DNA from: Betaproteobacteria bacterium
GTDB taxonomy: Bacteria; Pseudomonadota; Gammaproteobacteria; Burkholderiales; Casimicrobiaceae
Assembly: GCA_003153475.1 (NCBI GenBank)
Contig: PLYT01000011.1
Location: forward strand, 1 to 35,698
Direction: 5' to 3'
DNA length: 35,698 nt
Numbering within the stretch: position 1 is the first letter of the stretch; each line of letters opens with the position of its first letter. The position numbers were made by a program, and so were the translations under genes. This document shows, piece by piece, positions 8,579 through 18,087 of the stretch. The notes below the pieces were generated by a model. The model searched no databases. It had not been told where the DNA came from and was given only the letters and a program-made list of their open reading frames with translations.

Positions 8579-10063
8579 TCAGCCGGCGGCGCCGACGGCT
8601 CGAGCCATTGTTCGCGCCGCGCCCTCGGCGTACAGCGCAGTGAGCCATGCGGTAACCTTGGCGACAAAGCGCGCATCGGCGGGCAGGTCCTCACCGAAGA
8701 CCGTCCGCAGCCCGAGCAGCCCGCGCGCCAATCCAGCCGGGTCTCCGCTGTGCGCGGTGGCAATCCGTGCGAATTCGCCGGCGAGCGGGTCCGACACCTC
8801 GATCGCACGACCCGCTTCGTCGCTGCCGGAGACATAGCGCATCCAGCCCGCCACCGCGAGTGCCGCCAGATCGATCGAACGGCCCGCGGCAAGATTGTCG
8901 CGCACCGTGCCGAGCAGGCGCTGCGGCAGCTTCTGCGATCCATCCATGGCGATCTGCTGCGTGCGATGCGGCAGCGCGGGGTTCTTGAAGCGTTCGACGA
9001 GCGCGCTCCGATAGGCTGCGACGTCGACGTTCGCGGGCACGCGCAGTGTGGGTGTGATCTCCTCGGCCATCAAACGGCGAATCAGGGTGACATACTCGGG
9101 TCGCGCGGCTACTTGGTAGATGTACTCATATCCGGCGAGAAAACCGAGGTAGGCGAGCGTGGAGTGGCAACCGTTGAGTAGCCGCAGCTTCATCGCCTCG
9201 AACGGCGCCACGTCTGCGACCAGCTCGGCCCCGACGCGTTCCCACGCCGGACGACCCGCGACAAACTGATCCTCGATCACCCATTGCTTGAACGGCTCGT
9301 GCACTACCGGGGCGGCATCGTGCACACCGAGCACGGCGTCGTTGTCGCTGATATCGGCCTTCGTCGTTGCCGGCACGATGCGGTCGACCATGGTGGAGGG
9401 GAAGCTCGCGTGCTCGGCAATCCAGTTCGCGAGCGTCGGGTCGCGCGCCCCGGCGAACGCGAGCACAAGGCCGCGGACCATGGCACCATTGTGCGGCAGG
9501 TTGTCACAGCAGAGCACGCTGAAAGGCTCCCCGTGCGAGGTCCGCCGCGCATCGAGCGCCGAACTGATCAATCCCAGCGCGGTTCTCGGCTCGCCCGGAT
9601 GAGCGAGGTCGTGCGCGATGTCAGGATCGGCGAAGTTCAAGCGGCCGGTTGCTGGATCGTGGCAGTAGCCTTTCTCGGTGATCGTGAGCGATACGATCCG
9701 TGTTCGGGCGTCGGCCAGGCGCGCGTGCACCTGCGGGCGCTCTTCGCCAAGAAAAAGGATCTCGCGGACGCTGCCGATCACCCGACGACGCGTCCCCGCA
9801 GGGCTCTTCTCGACGCTGGTGTAAAGCCCGTCCTGCGGCGAAAGCCGCTCGCGTACGTCGGCCGAGCGCATGCTCACCCCGCATACGCCCCAGCTGCCGC
9901 CCTCGAGCGCGAGCACATCGTCGAGGTACTCCGCCTGGTGCGCGCGATGGAAGGCGCCGATGCCCAGGTGCACAATGCCGATCGCGATACGGCGCGCGTC
10001 GTATCGCGGCGTGCCGATGGCCGATCCAAGACCGGCGAGCGCAGCGAAATTGAGACGGCTCAC
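8579..10063 (-). CDS. Mannitol 2-dehydrogenase-family polyol dehydrogenase
   Basis: A 494-residue NAD(P)-dependent long-chain polyol dehydrogenase that oxidises a hexitol or pentitol to a ketose, or reduces fructuronate in the UxuB branch. The Rossmann motif is IVHLGIGAFHRAHQ (about 30-43). The catalytic triad of Pseudomonas fluorescens mannitol 2-dehydrogenase (Lys295, Asn300, His303) corresponds to Lys292, Asn297 and His300 in the block KLRLLNGCHSTLAYLG. The length matches that enzyme (493). The start is a GTG whose sequence GTGA overlaps the stop codon of the permease gene by four bases; the longer frame to 10138 would only add an unrelated leader inside the permease gene. It lies in an operon with a PotABC-like transporter and a PfkB kinase, which supports import and catabolism of a polyol. 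Mannitol, arabinitol and sorbitol cannot be told apart from sequence alone. Confidence 0.92.
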   Translation of the reverse strand: MSRLNFAALAGLGSAIGTPRYDARRIAIGIVHLGIGAFHRAHQAEYLDDVLALEGGSWGVCGVSMRSADVRERLSPQDGLYTSVEKSPAGTRRRVIGSVREILFLGEERPQVHARLADARTRIVSLTITEKGYCHDPATGRLNFADPDIAHDLAHPGEPRTALGLISSALDARRTSHGEPFSVLCCDNLPHNGAMVRGLVLAFAGARDPTLANWIAEHASFPSTMVDRIVPATTKADISDNDAVLGVHDAAPVVHEPFKQWVIEDQFVAGRPAWERVGAELVADVAPFEAMKLRLLNGCHSTLAYLGFLAGYEYIYQVAARPEYVTLIRRLMAEEITPTLRVPANVDVAAYRSALVERFKNPALPHRTQQIAMDGSQKLPQRLLGTVRDNLAAGRSIDLAALAVAGWMRYVSGSDEAGRAIEVSDPLAGEFARIATAHSGDPAGLARGLLGLRTVFGEDLPADARFVAKVTAWLTALYAEGAARTMARAVGAAG

Positions 10064-10968
10064 GCTCGCTGCGGATGCTCTTTGACGCGCGAGACCAGCT
10101 GCGTCGGGTCGACGAAGCGCATCGCAATCAGTAGCCACACCAACGTCACGACCATGTAGATCATTGCCATTGCATCGACCGACTGCGGCGCACGCACGCC
10201 GGCGGCGAACACCGCGTAGTAGAGGGCTACCACCAGGGTCTGCGAATCGGGCCCTGCGGTGAGGAAAGTAAGCTCGAACAGCGCGATCGTGCGCACCAGC
10301 ACGAGCAGTGATGCGGCGAGTATTCCCGGCCCCAGAAGAGGCACCAGAACATGCCGGAACATTTGCAACGTGCTCGCGCCGAAAACGCGCGCGGCCGATT
10401 CGATGTTACGATCAATTTGCTCGATGAATGGCGTCATCACCAGGATGACGAATGGCACGGCTGGGATCAGGTTCGCAAGGATCACGCCGTTCATCGTCCC
10501 GGCGAGCCGCAGCTTGTAGAGGACGGTGGCGAGCGGAATACCGTAGGTGATCGGAGGAACCATAAGCGGCAGCAGGAACAGCAGCATCAGAAAGCGCTTG
10601 CCGGGAAAATCGCGGCGGGCGAGCGTATATGCGGCCGGGACGCCAAGCACCAAAGCGATCAGGACCACGGCGCCGACGATTTCTGTGGTCACCCACAATA
10701 CCGACCCGAGTTGAAACTCCTTCCACGCCGCAAGATACCAGTTGGTTGTCCAACCGTCGGGCAGCCAGGTTCCGAGCCAACGTCGCGCGAACGAACTGGT
10801 GGCGACTGCTGCGATAATCGCCCCGATGTTGAGCAGAAACAGGAGCATCACGCCCCACAGGAATCCGCTCCAGACGCGGTCGAGCCAGGCGCGTTCGATG
10901 GCACGGCCCGCGATGCGTGGGATCGGCTTGCGGGGTGTTGGAACGACGGGCTGGCTGACGGTGCTCAT
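10060..10968 (-). CDS. ABC transporter permease, second subunit (PotC-like)
   Basis: A 302-residue inner-membrane permease of the binding-protein-dependent class. After a Pro-rich cytoplasmic N-terminus there are about six membrane helices. The EAA loop that contacts the ATPase is visible as SAARVFGASTLQMFRHVLVPLLGPG, read in two parts around residues 192-216, and LPLMVPPITYGIPL is typical of the PotC/CysW group. The ATG overlaps the stop of the preceding permease (ATGA), and its own stop overlaps the GTG of the dehydrogenase (GTGA), so translation is coupled on both sides. It forms the channel together with the PotB-like subunit. Confidence 0.9.
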   Translation of the reverse strand: MSTVSQPVVPTPRKPIPRIAGRAIERAWLDRVWSGFLWGVMLLFLLNIGAIIAAVATSSFARRWLGTWLPDGWTTNWYLAAWKEFQLGSVLWVTTEIVGAVVLIALVLGVPAAYTLARRDFPGKRFLMLLFLLPLMVPPITYGIPLATVLYKLRLAGTMNGVILANLIPAVPFVILVMTPFIEQIDRNIESAARVFGASTLQMFRHVLVPLLGPGILAASLLVLVRTIALFELTFLTAGPDSQTLVVALYYAVFAAGVRAPQSVDAMAMIYMVVTLVWLLIAMRFVDPTQLVSRVKEHPQRA

Positions 10969-11831
10969 CCCTTACCTCCCATAGCCGGCCCGCGATAGAA
11001 GAGATTGCGGAGTCCGAGAACCGCTGCAACGATTAGGAGCTGCACGAACCCCATGATCATGGCGATTGCGGAAGCAAGCGAATAGTCGTATTGCTCAAAA
11101 GCCGCCTCGTACGCGGCGATCGAGATCACCCGCGTCGGACCTGCAGGCGCGCCGAGCAGAACCGCCGATGGAAACACGGAGAACGACTGCACGAAGGCAA
11201 GGCAGAAACAGATCGCCAGCCCCGGCGCGAGCAGCGGCAGATAGATTTGGCGAAACTGGTCGGCGCGGCCCGCGCCCAGCGTCGCTGCCGCGCGCGCCAA
11301 AGCGGGGTCGATCCCCGTGATATACGACAGGATCAGCAGAAAACAGAAGGGAAAACCCGATATCACCAGCGAGATCAGCACGCCCCAGAAATTGTGCGTG
11401 AGGCGAATGGATCCCTCGTAGAGGTGCAGGAACTGGATGGTCTGCACCAACCAGCCCTTGGGACCGAAATACGTCAGCATTCCTTCGGCGATCAGCACCG
11501 TTCCAAGCGAGACCGGAACGACGAGAATCGTCGTTATCCAGCGTTGGTAGCGTGTGTGCACGCGCATCTTGAACGCGATCGGAAGGGCGAGCCCGACGTT
11601 GATCAAGGTCACCGGCACGGCAAGCCGCAAGGTCGTCCAGATCGTCGGCCAGAGATTGTCGGTGGTGAAGAACTTCTGATAGTTGTCCAACCAGTCGCCT
11701 TCCGGCGGGTTGAGAGAGAGCAACAGGCCGTAAAGAAACGGGTAGATGAAAAGCAACATCATGAACAGCGCCGCCGGCATCACGAGCAGCAGCGTGCGGT
11801 CGAATGTGACGCGTTGAATGGGGATGGCCAT
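10965..11831 (-). CDS. ABC transporter permease, first subunit (PotB-like)
   Basis: A 288-residue inner-membrane permease with six hydrophobic segments, beginning with LLLVMPAALFMMLLFIYPFL. The EAA loop is seen as RAAATLGAGRADQFRQIYLP followed by LLAPG, typical of the spermidine/putrescine-iron-sugar permease superfamily. The gene starts three bases after the ATPase stop and ends in a 4-base ATGA overlap with the second permease. Together with the ATPase it forms an importer, but no periplasmic substrate-binding protein gene is seen in this string. The operon context points to a polyol or sugar acid substrate rather than polyamine. Confidence 0.9.
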   Translation of the reverse strand: MAIPIQRVTFDRTLLLVMPAALFMMLLFIYPFLYGLLLSLNPPEGDWLDNYQKFFTTDNLWPTIWTTLRLAVPVTLINVGLALPIAFKMRVHTRYQRWITTILVVPVSLGTVLIAEGMLTYFGPKGWLVQTIQFLHLYEGSIRLTHNFWGVLISLVISGFPFCFLLILSYITGIDPALARAAATLGAGRADQFRQIYLPLLAPGLAICFCLAFVQSFSVFPSAVLLGAPAGPTRVISIAAYEAAFEQYDYSLASAIAMIMGFVQLLIVAAVLGLRNLFYRGPAMGGKG

Positions 11832-11834
11832 GGG

Positions 11835-12914
11835 TCAGGCAGGCGGATAAACGAGCACGCGCTCCACCGGGACGTGCACGCGGACCGTTTCTCCGGCGGC
11901 AAACCGCTGGTTGGTACGCACGTGCATCCGGAAACCCGCCCCGGTCGTGACATCGAGCAGCGAATCGCGGCCGCAGTACTCCACCCCGTCGATGTGTACC
12001 GAAAACGTGTTCGCTCCGTCGGGTCCGTCGCCAACGACCATCTCCTCCGGACGCATGGCGATGCAGGCGTGCCCATTGGTGAGGGGCAGCTTGCGCGTGC
12101 CGGTGATGCGCACGTCGGGCCCGGCCAGCGTCACCCGCTCGCCGTCCTGGCGCTCGACCGCGAGCTCCAGCATATTGCGGTAGCCCATGAAGCTCGCGAC
12201 CGCCAGATTGGCGGGCTGAGAATAGATCTCCTCGGGCGTGGCGATCTGCTGCACGACTCCATCGATCATCACCAGGATGCGGTCGGCGAGCGACATCGCT
12301 TCTTCTTGGTCATGGGTGACATAAATGGTCGTGCTGCCGAGTTCACGATGAATGCGCCGGATTTCGGAGCGAGTCTCGAGCCGGAGCTTGGCATCGAGGT
12401 TCGACAGCGGCTCGTCCATCAAGACCAGTGGCGGTTCGATGACTATCGCACGCGCGATGGCGACCCGCTGCTGCTGCCCGCCGGAGAGCTGGCCGGGCAG
12501 CTTGTTCTCCTGACCGACCAATTGCACGAGCTTGAGGACGTTCGCCACGCGCGTTGCAATCTCGGCGGCCGGCGTGCGTCGCATGCGCAGGCCGAAATCG
12601 ATGTTCCGCATCACGCTCATGTGCGGAAACAGCGCATAGTTCTGGAACACCATTCCGAAGCCGCGCTTTTCGGGCGGCAGGGCGTCGATGCGCTCGTCGT
12701 CGAGCCAGATACCGCCCTCGGACAAGGGCAGCAAGCCGGCGATCAGGTTCAACGCGGTCGACTTCCCGCAGCCGGACGGTCCCAGCAGCGCGATGAACTC
12801 GCCTTGTTTGATGGTCAGCGTAAGTCCGGAGACGGCGTTGAAGCTCGCCTTGCCCCCGGCGTTAAATCGTCGCGTGACGCCATCGAGCCTGAGCTCCTTG
12901 AAATCGTTGTTCAC
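11835..12914 (-). CDS. ABC importer ATP-binding protein (MalK/PotA-like)
   Basis: A 359-residue ATPase subunit of an importer. Motifs are Walker [10 protein letters not shown] (45-53), Q-loop [12 protein letters not shown], signature LSGGQQQRV (143-151), Walker [15 protein letters not shown] and H-loop [11 protein letters not shown]-terminal TOBE/regulatory region follows (residues about 240-359; [19 protein letters not shown]), as in MalK, UgpC and PotA. The start is a GTG forming a 4-base GTGA overlap with the ppsA stop codon, so this transporter subunit is translationally coupled to PEP synthase. The frame is open further upstream, but that part lies antisense-like within ppsA and is not protein-like. 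It powers the two permeases downstream. Confidence 0.92.
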   Translation of the reverse strand: MNNDFKELRLDGVTRRFNAGGKASFNAVSGLTLTIKQGEFIALLGPSGCGKSTALNLIAGLLPLSEGGIWLDDERIDALPPEKRGFGMVFQNYALFPHMSVMRNIDFGLRMRRTPAAEIATRVANVLKLVQLVGQENKLPGQLSGGQQQRVAIARAIVIEPPLVLMDEPLSNLDAKLRLETRSEIRRIHRELGSTTIYVTHDQEEAMSLADRILVMIDGVVQQIATPEEIYSQPANLAVASFMGYRNMLELAVERQDGERVTLAGPDVRITGTRKLPLTNGHACIAMRPEEMVVGDGPDGANTFSVHIDGVEYCGRDSLLDVTTGAGFRMHVRTNQRFAAGETVRVHVPVERVLVYPPA

Positions 12915-15382
12915 GTTACGGCCCCTTCTGCATTGATGGCGATGCCCCGGGGTGCGGGCGACGGGCGCGACCCGCGGCCCAGGCTCTTTTCGACGTCGAG
13001 CACAGTCATCGTGGTCTTGATGACTGCATCGGGGTTGAGGCTCATCGAATCGATGCCGAGCTCGACCAGAAAACGTGCCATGTCCGGATAGTCCGATGGC
13101 GCCTGGCCGCACAACCCGGAATGGCGATGGTTGCGCCGGCAGCCTTCGACGGCGAGTCTGATCATGGCCTTGACGCCATCGTCGCGCTCGTCGTAGTCGA
13201 AGGCGACGATCTCCGAATCCCGATCCACGCCCAGGGTGAGCTGGGTCAAATCGTTGGAGCCTATGGAAAAGCCATCGAAGTATTGCGCGAACGCGTCGAT
13301 CAGCATGACGTTGTTGGGGATCTCGCACATCACATAGATTTCGAGTCCGTTCGTCCCGCGCTCGAGGCCGAGCTTCGCCATCGTCTCGATGACCAGCTTC
13401 GCCTCGGCGATGCGACGACAGAAGGGAATCATCAACTTGATGTTGGTGAGTCCCATGGTTTCGCGGACGCGGCGCATCGCCGCGCACTCCAGCGCGAAGC
13501 CCTCCGCATAGGCGGGATGGGCGTAGCGCGAGGCACCGCGAAACCCCAGCATAGGATTGCCCTCCTTCGGTTCGAACCAGCGGCCGCCGATCAGCGTCGC
13601 GTACTCGTTGGTCTTGAAGTCCGACATGCGCACGATGACCGGTTTCGGGTAGAAGGCGGCAGCGATGGTGCCGACGCCTTCGGAGAGCCGCTCGACGAAA
13701 AAGTCGGCGGGCGTGGCGTAACCGCGAGCAAGCTTGTCGATCGCGGCACGCTCAGTCGGATCCTCGACCTTCTCGGGGTGCACCAGCGCCATCGGATGCA
13801 CCTTGATCGACTCGCTGATGATGAATTCCATGCGGGCGAGTCCGACGCCATCGTTGGGCAGGAAGCTCGTCTTGAACGCGAGGTCGGGGTTCCCGAGATT
13901 GATCATGATCTGGGTCGCTGGCCGCGCCAGGCTTTCGAGGTTGGTGTGCTGCACCTCGAACGCGACCTTGCCGCGATAGACTTTGCCGATATCGCCCTCG
14001 CAACACGACACGGTGACTTCCTGCCCGGTGACGAGCGTGGTCGTGGCGTTATCGGCGCCCACCACCGCCGGGATCCCGAGCTCGCGGGCGACGATCGCGG
14101 CGTGACAGGTACGCCCACCACGATTGCTCACCACCGCCGCTGCGGTCTTGAGCACAGGCTCCCAATCGGGCGTGGTCGTATCGGCGATCAGCACCTCGCC
14201 CGGACGGAATTCGCCCAGGTGGGCGACATTGGCGATGACTCGGGCCAGGCCGGTGACGACTTTCTCCCCGACCGCGCGCCCCGTCGACAATACTTCGCCC
14301 CCACCCTTGATACTGTAGGTCTCGAGCACGGTAACGCTACGCTGCGAGGCCACGGTTTCGGGTCTCGCCTGGACGAGATAGAGCAAGCCATCGATGCCGT
14401 CCTTGGCCCATTCCAGGTCCATCGGGCGCGGCTTGCCCGCCTGGGCGCTGTAGTGCCGCTCGACCTTGATTGCATAGTCGGCCAGCGTCAGCACATCTTC
14501 GTCGTTGATGCAGAACCGTTCGCGATCCGCAGCGGGGGTGGGTATGTTGCGCGTCGACAGGCGCGTGCCGCCTTCGACGTACACCATTTTGACGCTTTTG
14601 CCGCCGAGCACGCGACGCAGCACGGCGCGATGGCCCGCTTCGAAGGTCGGCTTGAAGACGTAGAATTCGTCTGGATCGACCGCGCCCTGCACGACATTTT
14701 CGCCAAGACCGTACGCGCCGGTGATGAACACGACGTCGCGAAACCCGGACTCGGTATCGAGCGTGAAGATCACCCCGCTCGCAGCCAGGTCCGATCGCAC
14801 CATTTTCATCACGCCGATAGAAAGCGCGATCTTGAAATGATCGAAACCCTCGTCGATGCGGTAATGGATCGCGCGGTCGGTGAAAAGGCTCGCGAAACAG
14901 CGCCGGCAAGCATCGAGAAGCTGCGCGTCACCATGGACGTTAAGGAAGCTTTCGTGCATCCCGGCAAAGCTTGTGTCGGGCAGATCCTCGGCGGTGGCCG
15001 ACGAGCGCACCGCGAGACTGAGCTGCGCGCCATATTCTCCTTGCAGACTGCGATACGCGGCAAGGATCTCGGTGCTCAGGTCGTCGGGAAGGCCGGCTCC
15101 GTAGACGATCTCGCGCATCCTGTGCCCGCGCGTGGCGAGATCGTCGACGTTGGCAGGATCGAGGCCGGCGAGCGCCTGCTTCAGCAAGGGCATCGCTCCG
15201 GCACACTCCAGCGTGTACCAGTATGCGTCGGCGGTGATCGCAAATCCATTGGGGACCCGCACTCCCTGGGTGCTCAACTCGTGGAACATCTCGCCGAGCG
15301 AGGCATTCTTGCCCCCGACCCGCGGCACGTCCTCGATGCCGATGTCCTTGAAGAAACGGATGTACCGATAATTGTTCGACAT
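12911..15382 (-). CDS. ppsA: Phosphoenolpyruvate synthase
   Basis: Converts pyruvate, ATP and water to phosphoenolpyruvate, AMP and phosphate, the entry step of gluconeogenesis from three-carbon compounds. At 823 residues it is slightly longer than E. coli PpsA (792), partly because of a C-terminal tail after the VLDVEKSLGR block. Domains in order are the N-terminal ATP-grasp/PPDK domain (about 1-340; RVGGKNASLGEM, RSSATAEDLPDTSFAGMHES), the swivelling phosphohistidine domain with GGRTCHAAIVARELGIPAV (His427 is the phosphoryl carrier), and the C-terminal PEP-binding TIM barrel. The barrel includes IGSNDLTQLTLGVDRDS and the catalytic Cys in GLCGQAPSDYP. I chose the ATG at 15382 (MSNNYRYIRFF, GAGG upstream); a longer start adds 23 unrelated residues. 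It is the first gene of a polyol transport and catabolism operon, an unusual partner set. Confidence 0.95.
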   Translation of the reverse strand: MSNNYRYIRFFKDIGIEDVPRVGGKNASLGEMFHELSTQGVRVPNGFAITADAYWYTLECAGAMPLLKQALAGLDPANVDDLATRGHRMREIVYGAGLPDDLSTEILAAYRSLQGEYGAQLSLAVRSSATAEDLPDTSFAGMHESFLNVHGDAQLLDACRRCFASLFTDRAIHYRIDEGFDHFKIALSIGVMKMVRSDLAASGVIFTLDTESGFRDVVFITGAYGLGENVVQGAVDPDEFYVFKPTFEAGHRAVLRRVLGGKSVKMVYVEGGTRLSTRNIPTPAADRERFCINDEDVLTLADYAIKVERHYSAQAGKPRPMDLEWAKDGIDGLLYLVQARPETVASQRSVTVLETYSIKGGGEVLSTGRAVGEKVVTGLARVIANVAHLGEFRPGEVLIADTTTPDWEPVLKTAAAVVSNRGGRTCHAAIVARELGIPAVVGADNATTTLVTGQEVTVSCCEGDIGKVYRGKVAFEVQHTNLESLARPATQIMINLGNPDLAFKTSFLPNDGVGLARMEFIISESIKVHPMALVHPEKVEDPTERAAIDKLARGYATPADFFVERLSEGVGTIAAAFYPKPVIVRMSDFKTNEYATLIGGRWFEPKEGNPMLGFRGASRYAHPAYAEGFALECAAMRRVRETMGLTNIKLMIPFCRRIAEAKLVIETMAKLGLERGTNGLEIYVMCEIPNNVMLIDAFAQYFDGFSIGSNDLTQLTLGVDRDSEIVAFDYDERDDGVKAMIRLAVEGCRRNHRHSGLCGQAPSDYPDMARFLVELGIDSMSLNPDAVIKTTMTVLDVEKSLGRGSRPSPAPRGIAINAEGAVT

Positions 15383-15780
15383 TTCGATTGCCTCATATTC
15401 ATCGGCCGGTCCGGCGGGAGTGTGCCCAGGTCCTGCAAAGCGACCGCTCATGCGCTTATGTACCCGACGCGGACATGCGCCGCCTTGCGCTAGATCAACG
15501 GAGGGTGGAGTCTGGCGCGGCTGGCAAAGCGGCAGCCGCCCACGGATCGGGCGCTGCGGTATTAGCCCGGCTGTCGGAGGTCTTTGCCGGAACGGTTGGA
15601 ATCGGATATTGAATCCCGCGATGCTTGCGGAAGATCAAAGTGGCGTCCGGGGTCGGCGGGCACAATTCGCCCCTGACAGGTTGACGCCGGCAGGCGTACT
15701 CAGGAGCCAAGCGCGACGGTGCGCTGCGCCGATAGCGGTTCTACCGGCAGGCGGCACCACCTTTAGAGAAGGGAAATTCG
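15383..15780. other. Divergent intergenic region between ppsA and nitroreductase
   Basis: This 398-base gap separates two divergent genes. On the ppsA side it holds an FNR-like inverted repeat with a possible -10 element, annotated separately. On the nitroreductase side an AGAAGG ribosome-binding site lies about ten bases before the ATG. I see no protein-like frame or RNA gene here. Confidence 0.6.
15457..15498 (-). promoter_or_regulatory. Candidate FNR/ANR site and -10 element upstream of ppsA
   Basis: On the minus strand 15498-15485 reads TTGATCTAGCGCAA, matching the FNR/ANR consensus TTGAT-N4-ATCAA in the whole left half and three of five bases on the right. A TACATAA element at 15462-15456 is a possible -10. 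The centre-to-centre distance of about 32 bases is what a class II FNR-activated promoter (site near -41.5) would show. The -10 match is weak and no FNR gene is in view, so this is a candidate only. Confidence 0.35.
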
Positions 15781-16368
15781 ATGAGCCAGACCAATGCACC
15801 GGTGAGCATTCTCGACGCGATTGATCAACGCCGGTCCGTGCGATCGTACGCACCGCTGAAACTCGATTGGGCGACGATCAACACGTTGCTCGCCGCCGCC
15901 GTGCGCGCCCCCACGGCCGTGCACGAAGAGCCATGGGCGTTTGTGGTCATACAGGATCCGGTCGTGCTCAAGCGCCTTTCCGATCGAGCGAGGCTGGTCT
16001 TCGCCGACGAGCCCCATACCGACCTGCTTGCGCTCGGAGGCCACGCGCTCGATATCTTCGCGAGCCCGGATTTCAACATCTTCTACAATGCAGGCACGCT
16101 CATCGTCATCGGCACGCAGTTGAGCGGCCCGTTCGTTGCGGCCGATTGCTGGCTCGGCGCCGAGAACCTGATGCTCGCCGCATGCGCGAGAGGCCTGGGT
16201 AGCTGCGTGATCGGCTCCGCCCTGTCCACATTGAATTTGAGCGAGGTCAAGGACGAGCTCGGCATTCCGCACGACTTCGTCGCCGTCGCACCGATTGTCG
16301 TTGGCGCGCCCCTGGGCGAGACGCCTCCGACGGCGCGCAAGGATCCGAAGGTTCTGCTGTGGACGTGA
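15781..16368 (+). CDS. Nitroreductase-family flavoprotein
   Basis: A 195-residue FMN-dependent oxidoreductase of the nitroreductase superfamily, cytoplasmic and probably a homodimer, reducing nitro, quinone or other electrophilic compounds with NAD(P)H. Visible landmarks are the N-terminal FMN-phosphate block RRSVRSY (about 18-24), the APTAVHEEPWAF segment (42-53, usually APS..N.QPW) and the AARGLGSC-type block ACARGLGSCVIG (about 137-148). It ends with APIVVGAPLGETPPTARKDP, where family members commonly have a PxGRK-like ending. The ATG has AGAAGG upstream. It is divergent from ppsA and may share the regulatory region. Its physiological substrate cannot be read from the sequence. Confidence 0.9.
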   Translation: MSQTNAPVSILDAIDQRRSVRSYAPLKLDWATINTLLAAAVRAPTAVHEEPWAFVVIQDPVVLKRLSDRARLVFADEPHTDLLALGGHALDIFASPDFNIFYNAGTLIVIGTQLSGPFVAADCWLGAENLMLAACARGLGSCVIGSALSTLNLSEVKDELGIPHDFVAVAPIVVGAPLGETPPTARKDPKVLLWT

Positions 16369-16602
16369 CGGCATCCTCGAAACGGACCGAACATTGGGCC
16401 ATGGGCGCCGCCGTCGCGTGCTCCCCTTCCGGTGCCAGGCCAAAGTTCACGCAATATCAAGGCGATATGCGCTTGACCACCAAAGTCTTCTGACGGCGCT
16501 AACTGTTGCAATGCAATAAAGGGCAGCTGCCGAGAATGGAACGACGCCATCGCACAATAATCTAATCGTTGCTCTGTCGATAACTTGGCGAAGGACCCGA
16601 TC

Positions 16603-17946
16603 ATGACGACATCGACGGCAACGCCACTCCCCTTGTCGGACCAGGAACAGCGGCGGCAGCTGCGACGCGCCGTCGTTGCCAGCACCGTGGGCACTACGAT
16701 CGAGTGGTACGACTTCTTTCTCTACAGCATCGTGACCGGCTTGGTCTTCGCCAAGCTGTACTTCCCCAACTCCGACCCCTTGGTCGGAACCTTGCAGGCC
16801 TTCGCCATTTACGCGGTCGGTTTCGTGGCGCGGCCCATCGGTGCCGCGATCTTCGGCCACTACGGCGATCGCATCGGGCGCAAATCGACGCTGATCGCGA
16901 CGCTGCTGATCATGGGGCTGGCCACGTTCGCGGTCGCCTTCGTGCCCACCTACGCGTCGATCGGCATATGGGGAGCCGTTCTGTTGACGCTGCTCCGGTT
17001 TATCCAGGGTGTCGGGGTCGGAGGCGAGTGGGGCGGCTCGGTGCTTATGTCGATGGAGTGGACGAAGACCAACGCCCATCGCGGGTTCGCGGCCTCCTGG
17101 CCATAATTTGGCGTTCCCGCCGGGCTCTTCCTGGCGAATCTGGCGGTGCTGGCCCTGAGCCGCATGTCGGGCGACGAGTTCCTGCGCTGGGGATGGCGCA
17201 TCCCCTTCGTTCTGAGCATCGTTCTGGTAGGCATCGGCCTCTATATCCGGCTCAAAATCCTGGAGACACCGGTGTTTGCCCAGTTGATCAAGGAACGGCG
17301 GATCGAGCGGGCGCCCATCCGCGAAGTCATCAGGCGGCAGCCAAGAGAGATCATCCTTTCGGCGCTGCTGCGCATGGGCGAGCAAGCACCGTTCTACATC
17401 TTTACCGCCTTCGTCTTCTCGTACGGCACGACCGTCCTGAAGGCTTCCCAGAACGTCCTGCTGACGGCGGTGCTGGCCGCATCCGTTCTCTCATTCTTCA
17501 CCATACCATTCTGTGGACATGTGTCCGATCGCATCGGCCGCAAGCGGATGTATCTGCTGGGCGCCGCGACGATGGGGATCTTCGGCTTCGTCTACTTTGC
17601 GCTGCTCGATACGGGGAATCCGGTGTGGATATTCCTCCTCATCGTCCTCTCGCTCGTTCCACACGACGTGATGTATGGTCCGCAGGCTGCACTCATCGCC
17701 GAATCGTTCACCGGCAGGCTGCGCTACAGCGGTGCGTCGCTGGGCTACCAGCTGGCTTCCGTCATCGCGGGCGGGCCCGCGCCGCTGATCGCGGCGGCAC
17801 TGTTCGCCCACTACCATTCGGGCTACCCGATCGCCTGGTATATCTTCTTCTGTGCGGTCCTGAGCGTGATCTCGACGGCGTTGCTCGGCGACCATACGAA
17901 CAAGGACATTTCCCAGGAGCACCACTTGTCGCAGGCGACGGGGTGA
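16603..17946 (+). pseudogene. MHS-family MFS transporter gene with internal stop codon
   Basis: The gene encodes a proton-coupled metabolite symporter of the MHS family (ShiA, KgtP and ProP relatives), with twelve expected membrane helices. Recognisable blocks are GTTIEWYDFFLYS near the N-terminus, the loop GHYGDRIGRKSTL, FIQGVGVGGEWGGSVLMSMEW, and in the second half CGHVSDRIGRKRMYLLGA. An in-frame TAA at 17104-17106 interrupts the conserved segment ASWP-stop-FGVPAGLFLANL, where relatives have Gln; a single CAA-to-TAA change explains it. Both halves remain in the same frame and otherwise look intact, so the lesion is recent, a sequencing error, or suppressed. The start is the ATG at 16603, preceded by GAAGGA; an upstream in-frame TTG at 16585 is less likely. 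Without read-through the product would be about 167 residues and non-functional. Confidence 0.85.
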
Positions 17947-18087
17947 GGGCCGGGTGTATGCGCCTCAAATGCGCTTTCCGCCCGACAATGGACGCGATAG
18001 GTCGCCCGGGTTAGAGCTAAAGGGCCGGCCATAGCACCGCATGAGTGACGAATATCCATGGGCCCGCGACGGCCACCAGGGCCGGTC

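Noticed and set aside
10064-10138. 25-codon upstream extension of the polyol dehydrogenase
   Set aside because: The extension lies inside the permease gene and is not family-like; the GTG overlapping the permease stop matches the family's N-terminus and length.
13121-15493. A 790-codon open frame on the plus strand opposite ppsA
   Set aside because: It is an antisense shadow of a GC-rich gene with no recognisable domain; ppsA on the other strand is fully conserved. The same applies to the frame at 11091-13091 opposite the ABC genes and the one at 3856-5295.
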